Shown here piece by piece: positions 34,578-45,964 of a stretch of DNA of 64,000 nt. The notes under the pieces were generated by a model, which worked only from the letters and a program-made list of their open reading frames with translations, was not told the origin of the DNA and did no database searches. A program made the position numbers and the translations under genes. Location of the stretch: positions 45,059,346 to 45,123,345 of the forward strand of contig NC_087064.1 of assembly GCF_963678635.1 (NCBI RefSeq), in the 5' to 3' direction. This stretch comes from Symsagittifera roscoffensis. Its lineage: Eukaryota; Xenacoelomorpha; Acoela; Convolutidae. How positions within the stretch are numbered: the first letter of the stretch is position 1; each line of letters begins with the position of its first letter.

Positions 34578-36798
34578 TTTCCGGGGCGTTTAAGAATCAC
34601 ACGTGAGACCCTTCGTGATACGATCTCCGAGTCTATTTTGCTATATGAACTAATTAGGGAGGTTGTATTCCGGCCCTAGACCCTTCCGGATTGAAGCTAA
34701 GCAGCTTATTTGACAATTCTCCTTAACTGTGAAGGGTCTTATAACTAGCTTAGTTTTGACTCGACTACCGTTTTCTGGGTTCCTTAGCCCTCCCTTTTTG
34801 TCTAGAACAGCGTTAAATTGCCTTATAAAACCGTTACTACCCTTTGGTAGGGGTATAAGAGCTTTCCGAATTTTTTTTTACAAAATGTGAAGGGTCTACC
34901 TTCACAAATGGGTAATTTTGCTAAAAATAATCTTAAAAATTTTCTAAACTTACTTTTCTCGAACAAGGGCTTAATGAGTAATTGCATTTAATTTCTGATA
35001 CAATGGTACCAAGATCAAGCGGATCTGTCGATTAGTTTCAAAGTTTTTAACCAAAACGTCTTTTCTTTCAAGTCCAAAAATTTTGTAAGTTATAGGTTCT
35101 GCCTAACTTTTTTCGCAATTCTTGTTTTATTGACCTTTGGAATTATTGATGCGAGCTCAAAAGGCCTATATTCTTCAAGTTCAATACGAAAAAAAACGGT
35201 CTAGAACGTTCCTGCAGAAAAATTTGCCAAAAACAAGGCTATTTGGACCCTTCCGGATTGATGAATCCACTAAATCAAACACGTTAAGTTCGATTCCTCT
35301 AGGGCCCGCCCAAGCTTATTGGCAAACGGGTTTTAAAACCGGTCGATTAACTAATGAACGTTGTCCGAACAGTAATTTTTTTTGCCTTAACTCAAAAATT
35401 TTGAAAAACTTTCTTATTTTTTAAAGTTTCATTTTTTCAAAAATGACGAAATTTTGGTTTCCAGTACCCAATTAGTTCCAACCACGTCCGAACTAAAATT
35501 AGTCGGCTCCACCTATTATACTAGTGCAGTTCCGATATAAATCACTAATTTAGGGCTTTTTTTCGTTTCAAAAATATCGATATCTCAAAAATCGCTAGTT
35601 TTGACCCTAAAAACCGATCTGTTTGCGATCTGTTTTACTGAAAAAAACGATGTAGTAATATTATTACAAGCAGCATGATTAGTATTACTAATAATTTTAC
35701 ACCACTCCGGTTCCTTTTAATATCCGAATTAAGGTTCTTAACCCGGAAATTTGCAACTCGGTTGAGGGTCCCTACAGTGCAGTCATTGTCGAGTTCCCCA
35801 CAGATTGATATCTTAATTTCTGTACCAAAAGGGATACAAAACTTGATCACGATACCCAACAGTCGATTGTTGTTGTCCTTGAGAGCTTCCCTGCTGCTCC
35901 TTGCACTGCTTGCCGAATCAGTCTTCCGCTCCAATCCCAACACTCTTCCGGAATGAGCGCAAATTATCATTAACGTTCTCAAATACTCAAACAACCCTAC
36001 AGTACAAGCACCAGAAACAGGCCACAGTTTTGATCGTAACGATCCTGCTTGATATAAATGCCTGTAACAACAATCTATCTGACAACAACAAGCGGGAGGG
36101 TCGGACCACAACTCGTCTGGGGGGGTTGATTTCTACTGTATTTATAAATATTTTCTTAAATATTTTTAGTTTTTTCGTACATTTTTTATGTTTTCTTAGG
36201 TAATATACTACTTTTTGTTTGGTTTCTTGTATATCTTAAGTGTTTTTGGTCATATACCACTCAAAGAACGACAGGACCGCGAATCCCCCCACGCTTCCTG
36301 ATTAAGGAATTTTTGGTCTTAACAAGGTTAAAAAGCTCGATCCGGGAATCCGGAAGGCTTCCGCATTCCGAACCACCCTACCGCCCCTACCGCCCCTGGA
36401 TAATCTGCATATGTATCCAAATGCATCATAGTTAACTCTGAGGGTTCACTTAGGTTCCTGATCACCTGATGTCCCGCCACTGAGATTATTGACTGTATTT
36501 TGTTTCCTTGTGGCACCATGCCGAACGTCTGCCCGGAGATCACATTTAGTTTCATGCTCAAACTGCTTGATGCTTTCGTTTCTTCCCCGTCCGATGCGTT
36601 GAGCCTCTCCTGAGTTTTCTCATTTTCTAGTTCGATATTGATTTTTTGTTCTATCTCCTTTGTCGCCAATTCCTGTTGGTTTCTGTTTAAGGCATCTCTC
36701 GCTGCTGCCCTATAGTTGATCTTGAAATCGTCTGCCGCTGTCCCATGTTCCAGCTCACGCATTTCTTCTGTCACTGCCTGCATTTTATTCGTAGCCAG

Positions 36799-38983
36799 CT
36801 ATTTCGGTTTCTTTTTCCTGCGGGTCTCCGCTTCACTCAACAGGCGGGCCTTGCGGGCTTTCACACCCGATAAAACTTCCTCATGCAGTGGATGCTTGAT
36901 GCCTGCAGCAGCATCCCAAAATTTTGGACAATCCGATTTAAAATGACCCGCCAAGTTACAAAAGAAAAACTTGGGACCAATTTTCGCATTCATTCCTCTC
37001 ATGAAATCTTCATGATCAACTTCTGACGCCTCTTCATCCTCGATGCCTTGTTTATAGTATGGGCATGCTGATACATGATGGTCCGTAAAACTGCAATTTG
37101 CACAAGAGCATCTCTTGTCCATGTCGTCCCTTGGTTTGTACCATTTGTTATCCTGGTTAGCTGGTCCATTGTTAAAATTGCCAAATTGTTTTTGTAATAG
37201 CCAGAACTCAATGGAGGCTCTAGTAGAAGATATTCCTTGAATTTGAGTTTCAGTTTGTCTGGTGTAGACGCATTAGTTGAAAGTGGTGTGTAATGCGTTG
37301 CCAACATTGTTCGAAGCTCATCGTTCTCCACACCAGCGATGAATTTTGAGGCTACTGCTAGATTCATCCTGCTATTTGACTCATCTGTTTGACCACGCCT
37401 TCTAAGCATCTCCAGATTATCTAAAAACTTGTGTATCGTTTCATCTTCACGTTGCCTCCGTTTCTCGAAGCGCATCATTGCTTGGTTTCCTTATACTCCT
37501 GAGCCAAAACGACTCAACAAGATTTCAAAGATCTTCTCAGCTGTGTCCCGCCGGTATTAATTTTGGCCATTACGCATTTTAGTGCTGTTCTTTCCATCTT
37601 GCTAGTGAGCGCACTGGATTCTTGCCTTTCTGTCAAGTCTTCTTCCTCAAATTGCAGTTTCATGACTTCTATCCAGGTATATTTACCGCCGTCAGATTCG
37701 TCTTTATAGCATCGTGGTATCCTAAACACCCTAGTCAGGAAAGTTTCCAAGGACCTGTTCAGAGGTTCAAACGCTGTAGCCATTGACGTTGCATCTCGTG
37801 AATACCCCGCTTGAGCGTCATTGCCTCCGATAGGAGCTCCGGATCTTCCCTCCTGTTCGAGTCGCTGGGACGATTTCTTCCTTGATCCGCATGACTCCAG
37901 TTTGTGGAATCACATCTCCCAGTCGCATTTGCGTTCTGCATCGGTATTCCGTTTAACGTCGGTCTGTTGCCAGCTGAACCTCCTCTGAACCACCAGCTGG
38001 GCACTTCGGCCTATTATCCCCTGTGGCATAGCTGGATGAACTGCCCCTACCTCTCGTGGATTCATGTCCTTCTTGTGTTAGATTGTTCATTGAAGTTCAC
38101 TCTCGGCTCCTTTTTGGGTTCTCGTGAGTTTGGTTCCCTATTCCTCGATCCACTGCTGCTTCCTAGGAGCCCATCCAACCTATCCATGATAGCCTGACTG
38201 CGCTTTTCCATCATCGCGTCTATTCTTGTGTAAAGAGTCCCAAGAGCCTGCTCTTGCTGACTTCGTAACTTCTCCATATCGTCTCTCAACCGTATCTCCC
38301 TTTGGTCAGCTTCACTCGTCATTTGCGACAAGGTTTTGGTCAACTGTTCATCCGTCCTCTCCTTCAAGCGTTTTTCACTTCTGCTGATTTCTTGCCTGTT
38401 GCGGTTGCTCTCTTCCCGCAGGCTTTCTCTCTCAAGGTGGACTGCCCTCTCCAGTTCACTCATTCTTGGGGACATCTAATCGTTCTGTTCTCCTTTACTG
38501 TCCACTATGCTGGTCAAGGCCTGTTCATTGATGCCCCTTCGTCCATTAACGGCGTCACTAGTGGTGATGTCACCCTATTGGTTCCAGGCAGTTTAGTGCT
38601 AATCGAAACTCGAGTCTTACCTCTCTGTCTCGATGTTTCTTCATAATCGGCTTCTGGTTCTATTGGCGGGTTACTTGGCCATGTGTTCCTGTTATTGCCA
38701 GGTTGCACTTCCGAATTTGTAATGGTCATAAACTCTCTTGACTGCTGTGATGCATCTATCGTCTTGTGTTTTGTCCTGACCACGTCAAATCGGTCCAAAG
38801 AGCCAGTCTCCCCGTTGGTTGGTCCTCCATTTTCATGAGTCGAACTGTTGACGCACTAAACAGACAGAAATTGAAGGCAGTATTTTTCTCAAGTGGGCGT
38901 ATATTGCACCCACCGAGTCCTGTGTTACCTATCTGCCTTCGGATTGCCCGATCTAGACCTACTAAAATCCTCAAGGCAACCAC
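36799..38983 (-). pseudogene. Gypsy gag, tandem copy 3
   Basis: Shares all the breaks of copies 1 and 2 (N-terminal deletion, frameshift near 37821, FFFC in knuckle 2). It carries private substitutions, for example RFDVVRTKH where copies 1 and 2 have RFGVVRTKH. It is not connected to a pol gene. Confidence 0.75.
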
Positions 38984-39267
38984 TTTTACAAAAAATAGTT
39001 TGGATTTTATTCCTCACAAATTTGTGTCGAACTCTGTTTTCAATTAGACTTAGAGTCGCAAATCTCCGAGTTTAGACCTGTTTTGTTTTGCCATGGTCTT
39101 TTTAAATTTTTATTTAAAGGCAAGTTACCAGTGCAGTCACTGATTTCTAGCCTGACTCCTAATATCCGAAAATATTTTTCACTATTTATCCCTCTCTCTC
39201 ATCTACTTACGTTTTCGGATCCCTACAACCACTTCCGTTATATATTTTCATTAAAAATGGTAACTCT

Positions 39268-39678
39268 GGGACCCCTCCAGATTAGCAAAATAGGACCCTT
39301 CCGAATTGGCAAAATAGGACCCTTCCGGATTGACAAAAATGGGCCCATCCGGATCGGGACCCTTCCGGATTGGCAAATATAGGACCCTTCCGGATTGGCA
39401 AAAGAGGGCCTTTCCGGATTGGCAAAATTATGACCCTTCCGGATTGGCAAAATATGACCCTTCCGGATTGGCAAAATTTAGACCCTTCCGGTTGACAAAA
39501 ACAAGACCCTTCCGGATTGACAAAATATGACCCTTCCGGATTGGCAAAATTTAGACCCTTCCGGTTGACAAAAACAAGACCCTTCCGGATTGACAAAATA
39601 AGGACCCTTCCGGATGGGAAAAATTATGACACTTTCGGATTGGCAAAAATAGGACCCTTCCGGATTGTGAAAATGGCT
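39268..39678. repeat. CCTTCCGG minisatellite, tandem copy 3
   Basis: Same unit order as the arrays of copies 1 and 2. Confidence 0.9.
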
Positions 39679-41518
39679 TTTCCGGGGCGTTTAAGAATCA
39701 CACGTGAGACCCTTCGTGATACGATCTCCGAGTCTATTTTGCTATATGAACTAATTAGGGAGGTTGTATTCCGGCCCTAGACCCTTCCGGATTGAAGCTA
39801 AGCAGCTTATTTGACAATTCTCCTTAACTGTGAAGGGTCTTATAACTAGCTTAGTTTTGACTCGACTACCGTTTTCTGGGTTCCTTAGCCCTCCCTTTTT
39901 GTCTAGAACAGCGTTAAATTGCCTTATAAAACCGTTACTACCCTTTGGTAGGGGTATAAGAGCTTTCCGAATTTTTTTTTACAAAATGTGAAGGGTCTAC
40001 CTTCACAAATGGGTAATTTTGCTAAAAATAATCTTAAAAATTTTCTATACTTACTTTTCTCGAACAAGGGCTTAATGAGTAATTGCATTTAATTTCTGAT
40101 ACAATGGTACCAAGATCAAGCGGATCTGTCGATTAGTTTCAAAGTTTTTAACCAAAACGTCTTTTCTTTCAAGTCCAAAAATTTTGTAAGTTATAGGTTC
40201 TGCCTAACTTTTTTCGCAATTCTTGTTTTATTGACCTTTGGAATTATTGATGCGAGCTCAAAAGGCCTATATTCTTCAAGTTCAATACGAAAAAAACGGT
40301 CTAGAACGTTCCTGCAGAAAAATTTGCCAAAAACAAGGCTATTTGAACCCTTCCGGATTGATGAATCCACTAAATCAAACACGTTAAGTTCGATTCCTCT
40401 AGGGCCCGCCCAAGCTTATTGGCAAACGGGTTTTAAAACCGGTCGATTAACTAATGAACGTTGTCCGAACAGTAATTTTTTTTGCCTTAACTCAAAAATT
40501 TTGAAAAACTTTCTTATTTTTTAAAGTTTCATTTTTTCAAAAATGACGAAATTTTGGTTTCCAGTACCCAATTAGTTCCAACCACGTCCGAACTAAAATT
40601 AGTCGGCTCCACCTATTATACTAGTGCAGTTCCGATATAAATCACTAATTTAGGGCTTTTTTTCGTTTCAAAAATATCGATATCTCAAAAATCGCGATTT
40701 GTGGGGGGATCAAAATATCGCTAGTTTTGACCCTAAAAACCGATCTGTTTGCGATCTGTTTTACTGAAAAAAACGATGTAGTAATATTATTACAAGCAGC
40801 ATGATTAGTATTACTAATAATTTTACACCACTCCGGTTCCTTTTAATATCCGAATTAAGGTTCTTAACCCGGAAATTTGCAACTCGGTTGAGGGTCCCTA
40901 CAGTGCAGTCATTGTCGAGTTCCCCACAGATTGATATCTTAATTTCTGTACCAAAAGGGATACAAAACTTGATCACGATACCCAACAGTCGATTGTTGTT
41001 GTCCTTGAGAGCTTCCCTGCTGCTCCTTGCACTGCTTGCCGAATCAGTCTTCCGCTCCAATCCCAACACTCTTCCGGAATGAGCGCATATTATCATTAAC
41101 GTTCTCAAATACTCAAACAACCCTACAGTACAAGCACCAGAAACAGGCCACAGTTTTGATCGTAACGATCCTGCTTGATATAAATGCCTGTAACAACAAT
41201 CTATCTGACAACAACAAGCGGGAGGGTCGGACCACAACTCGTCTGGGGGGGGGGGGTTGATTTCTACTGTATTTATAAATATTTTCTTAAATATTTTTAG
41301 TTTTTTCGTACATTTTTTATGTTTTCTTAGGTAATATACTACTTTTTGTTTGGTTTCTTGTATATCTTAAGTGTTTTTGGTCATATACCACTCAAAGAAC
41401 GACAGGACCGCGAATCCCCCCACGCTTCCTGATTAAGGAATTTTTGGTCTTAACAAGGTTAAAAAGCTCGATCCGGGAATCCGGAAGGCTTCCGCATTCC
41501 GAACCACCCTACCGCCCC

Positions 41519-43563
41519 CGTACTAAGGGCCTTATTTAGAGCATCCGCTCGGTGCGGAACGCTCGTTAACGATCCTGCCGGCCATGATGCTAAAATTAAT
41601 AACGTCCAGGAGCGCCATAAAAACATATATGTAACATTTCCCCGGAAGTACATATCGACGGGAAAAAAAGCTAGGTTGTAAATTGACTGGCTAGCGTCTA
41701 AACACAGCTCTACTTGCTTTTAACCGTCTCTGCCAAAGCCAGCTCTTTGTGTTGTCCTTTTAACATCGGGTCGACAAAATTGTTACTGTTTTGGGCTTCG
41801 ATCAGAACGCTCAGATTAACTTAGTGAAATGCAAAAATAGTGAGCTCATGGCTGGGTCTCCGTATCTCCAGACCACGAGGTCACTCCTAAAAACGGGGCT
41901 ACTACTTTTTTATTCTATTACAATTGTTTTTGTTCAGTAGATAAAAATCGTCATTCGCATCAGAGATGGATCAAACCTTTCCCTTAACTCCTAGCTTCTC
42001 ATTATCTGAAAACGAATTTAGTAGTTCTTAATTCGTTTCAGGACATTCCAGGAAGCTAAAAGACCCTTCCGGATTCTGAAATCAGGACAAAAAACAGTCT
42101 TATGTTCTTTCCGGAAGGCTGGTCACGTCCTCCCAACACCCTTCACGGTTCTCGGGAATTGCTTTGTAACAATTGTAGCGTAAAAACTATTGATGCGAGC
42201 TCAGAAGGCCTATACTCTTCAAGTTCAATACAAAAAAACCGGTCTAAAACGTTCCTGCAGAAAAAATTTGCCAAAAACAAGGCTATTTGGACCCTTCCGG
42301 ATTAATAAATCCACTAAATCAAACACGTTAGGTTCAATTTCTCTGGGGCCCGCCCAAAGTTATTGGCAAACGGGTTTTAAAACCGGTCGATCCACTAATG
42401 AACGTTGTCCAAACAGTATTTTTTAGTGCCTTAACTCAAAAATTTTGAAAAAACTTTCTTAATTGTTAAAGTTTCATTTTTTCAAAAATGACAAAATTTT
42501 GGTTTCCAGTACCCAATTAGTTCCAACCACGTCCGAACTGAAATTAACCGGTTCCACCTATTATACTAGTGCAGTTCCGATATAAATCACTAATTTAGGG
42601 CTTTTTTTCGTTTCAAAAAATATCGATATCTCAAAAATCGCGATTTGTGGGGGGATCAAAATATCGCTAGTTTTGACCCTAAAAACCGATCTGTTTGCGA
42701 TCTGTTTTACTGAAAAAAACGATGTAGTAATATTAATACAAGCAGCATGATTAGTATTACTAATAATTTTACACCCCTCCGGTTCCTTTTAATATCCGAA
42801 TTAAGGTTCTTAACCCGGAAATTTGCAACTCGGTTGAGGGTCCCTACAGTGCAGTCATTGCCGAGTTCCCCACAGATTGATATCTTAATTTCTGTACCAA
42901 AAGGGATACAAAACTTGATCACGATACCCAACAGTCGATTGTTGTTGTCCTTGAGAGCTTCCCTGCTGCTCCTTGCACTGCTTGCCAAATCAGTCTTCCG
43001 CTCCAACCCCAACACCCTTCCGGAGTGAGCGCAAATTAGCATTAACGTTCTTAAATACTTAAACAACCCTACAGTACAAAAACCAGAAACAGGCCACAAT
43101 TTTGATCGTAACGATCCTGCTTGATATAAATGCCTGTAACAACAATCTATCTGCCAACAGCAAGCGGGAGGGTCGGACCACATCTCATCTGGGGGGTTGA
43201 TTTCTACTGAATTTATAAATATTTTCTTAAATATTTTTGGTTTTTTCGTATATTTTTTTATGTTTTCTTAGGTAATATACTACTTTTTGTTTGGTTTCTT
43301 GTATATCTTAAGTGTTTTTGGTCATATACCACTCAAAGAACGACAGGGCCGCGAATCCCCCCACCCTTCCTGATTAAGGAATTTTTGGTCTTAACAAGGT
43401 TAAAAAGCTCGATCCGGGAATCCGGAAGGCTTCCGCATTCCGAACCACCCTACCGCCCCCGTACTAAGGGCCTTATTTAGAGCATCCGCTCGGTGCGGAA
43501 CGCTCGTTAACGATCCTGCCGGCCATGATGCTAAAATTAATAACGTCCAGGAGCGCCATAAAA
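41519..43563 (-). mobile_element. Partial LTR joined to a second leader fragment
   Basis: Leader continues to a primer-binding-like site (41601-41617), and an LTR starts at 41630 (TGTAACATTTCCCCGG). The LTR stops about 550 bp in, at ...ATTGTAGCG, and is fused to leader at ATTGATGCGAGCTC (42189). That leader runs to another primer-binding-like site (43542-43558) and is then fused to the middle of gag copy 4 at 43564. So two rearrangement joints fall within 2 kb. Confidence 0.75.
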
Positions 43564-45700
43564 ACGTTTCTCGAAGCGCATCATTTCTTGGTTTCCTTAT
43601 ACTCCTGAGCCAAAACGACTCAACAAGATTTGAAAGATCTTCTCAGCTGTGTCCCGCCGGTATTAATTTTGGCCATTACGCATTTTAGTGCTGTTCCTTC
43701 CATCTTGCTAGTGAGCGCACTGGATTCTTGCCTTTTTGTCAAGTCTTCTTCGTCAAATTGCAGTTTCATGACTTCTATCCAGGTATCTATACCGCCGTCA
43801 GATTCGTCTTTATAGCATCGTGGTATCCTAAACACCCTAGTCAGGAAAATTTCCAAGGACCTGTTCAGAGGTTCAAACGCTCTAGCCATTGACGTTGCAT
43901 CTCGTGAATACCCCGCTTGAGCGTCATTGCCCTCCGATAGGAGCTCCGGATCTTCCCTCCTGTTCGAGTCGCTGGGACGATTTCTTCCTTGATCCGCATG
44001 ACTCCAGTTTGTGGAATCACATCTCCCAGTCGCATTTGCGTTCTGCATCGGTATTCCGTTTAACGTCGGTCTGTTGCCAGCTGAACCTCCTCTGAACCAC
44101 CAGCTGGGCACTTCGGCCTATTATCCCCTGTGGCATAGCTGGATGAACTGCCCCTACCTCTCGTGGATTCATGTCCTTCTTGTGTTAGATTGTTCATTGA
44201 AGTTCACTCTCGGCTCCTTTTTGGGTTCTCGTGAGTTTGGTTCCCTATTCCTCGATCCACTGCTGCTTCCTAGGAGCCCATCCAACCTATCCATGATAGC
44301 CTGACTGCGCTTTTCCATCATCGCGTCTATTCTTGTGTAAAGAGTCCCAAGAGCCTGCTCTTGCTGACTTCGTAACTTCTCCATATCGTCTCTCAACCGT
44401 ATCTCCCTTTGGTCAGCTTCACTCGTCATTCGCGACAAGGTTTTGGTCAACTGTTCATCCGTCCTCTCCTTCAAGCGTTTTTCACTTCTGCTGATTTCTT
44501 GCCTGTTGCGGTTGCTCTCTTCCCGCAGGCTTTCTCTCTCAAGGTGGACTGCCCTCTCCAGTTCACTCATTCTTGGGGACATCTAATCGTTCTGTTCTCC
44601 TTTACTGTCCACTATGCTGGTCAAGGCCTGTTCATTGATGCCCCTTCGTCCATTAACGGCGTCACTAGTGGTGATGTCACCCTATTGGTTCCAGGCAGTT
44701 TAGTGCTAATCGAGACTTGAGTCTTACCTCTCTGTCTCGATGTTTCTTCATAATCGGCTTCTGGTTCTATTGGCGGGTTACTTGGCCATGTGTTCCTGTT
44801 ATTGCCAGGTTGCACTTCCGAATTTGTAATGGTCACAAACTCTCTTGACTGCTGTGATGCATCTATCGTCTTGTGTTTTTTCCTGACCACGCCAAATCGG
44901 TCCGAAGAGCCAGTATCCCCGTTGGTTGGTCCTCCATTTTCATGAGTCGAACTGTTGAGGCTTAGTTGAGATCCGAAGTCTACTTTTTTGTCGTCGTTCT
45001 CGTCCTCTTCCTGGGTTTCAACTTTATCACCTGTACCTGTTCCCATAGTGAATGGGAAAAAATTCCGAGAGTGCTCTCCACTCGTTCTGAAAACGAGGAG
45101 GACGTTGCCGTTCTCTCGGTCACCCCATGCATCATAGTATTGTCAGTAGGTGATCTTCTTATTGCTACATTTTTAGTCGAGATGTCGGACAGTTCCGATA
45201 TCTCCTCTCAATCTAGAGTCTCGGCGGAAGCGGTAAAATCCTAGCCTTGTTCTACCGGAGTAGATTCAATTGGCAATCTTCTGTTCGCATTTCCTTCCGT
45301 TCCACGTCCCGTCCGATTCTCATCTAGGACAGGCTTTGGATGGATCTCTACTTCTAACATTGCCTTTTGGCCTTCGGAATGTTTTCGACTCCTGGTTTCA
45401 ACCATTACGCCTGAAACTTTCTCCATTTTGGTGGTCCGGGTCCGTGCAATCGTTTCCACGAAAGGGTCATTCATTGATTTTCTTTGTTTCTTTGGTGTGA
45501 GTTTCCTAGACCTATCACTTAGCTTAGGTAACCTAGACTTGCCTAGACTCATTTTAGATTTATCACTTCTTACCGCTTGCACACTCAGTTCGTATACTCT
45601 AGTTTTTATTGTGTGACTACTGATAATAATAACACAACACAATAAATACCAAACGTTTCCCCTAAATAGTGACCACAAATCCTTCTAGTTTATCACAGTA
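43564..45700 (-). pseudogene. Gypsy gag, copy 4 (best N-terminus, C-terminus missing)
   Basis: This copy keeps the gag N-terminal region lost from copies 1-3. 45678-45241 is basic and has SKMSLGKSRLPKLSDRSRK. 45046-44621 begins GTGTGDKVETQEEDENDD. 44582-44169 is the coiled coil. 44111-43620 is one open 163-codon frame because the run reads TTGCCCTCCG rather than TTGCCTCCG, so it lacks the one-base frameshift of the other copies. The gene is cut at 43564 inside the capsid core, so zinc knuckles and pol are absent. The translation start is unclear: ATG 45678 opens with a hydrophobic stretch, and the next plausible start is GTG/ATG near 45046. Confidence 0.7.
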
Positions 45701-45941
45701 AAGCGTGTATACAAATTATTCACAACAATTGATTATTGGTTATAGGATAGGAAGCTAGCACAGACTGATGATATCAATATATCTAAAAGATAATGTACTC
45801 ACAATCCACTCAATAACAAAAATTGAAGATTTAAAACAAAAATGAAGCAAGGAAAAAATTTATTTCGAAAAATGTATGTATATTGTACTTCAGTCAGTCG
45901 CAACTCAATTGTCGAACTTGTTTTTACGGAAAGAGTTTTCC

Positions 45942-45964
45942 CTGTTTAGTGACGCACTAAACAG
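45942..45964 (-). other. Conserved 10-bp inverted repeat in the gag leader (copy 4)
   Basis: CTGTTTAGTG, loop ACG, then CACTAAACAG: perfect arms, matching the hairpin at 685-707. In copies 1-3 the 994-bp deletion ends inside this hairpin, so only the right arm survives (TGACGCACTAAACAG near 28621). Confidence 0.6.

Larger units (their letters stand above)
31298..36398. repeat. 5.1-kb tandem segment, copy 2 (5101 bp)
   Basis: Near-identical to copy 1. The 26-bp length difference is one deletion at about 35598, where GATTTGTGGGGGGATC... between two ATCGC words has been lost. The left junction carries an extra CTACCGCCCC decamer (CTACCGCCCCTACCGCCCCT), a small duplication at the fusion point. 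Confidence 0.95.
36399..41518. repeat. 5.1-kb tandem segment, copy 3
   Basis: Near-identical to copies 1 and 2, keeping the 26 bp missing from copy 2. At 41518 it continues into normal leader (CGTACTAAGGGCC...) instead of returning to gag, so it is the outermost unit. The G-run near 41245 has grown to 12 G, compared with 7 in copies 1 and 2. Confidence 0.95.

Noticed and set aside
26171-41518. Assembly error as the explanation for the triple repeat
   Set aside because: Not fully excluded, but private substitutions, the 26-bp deletion and different G-run lengths argue for real copies. Kept as a check in the finding.
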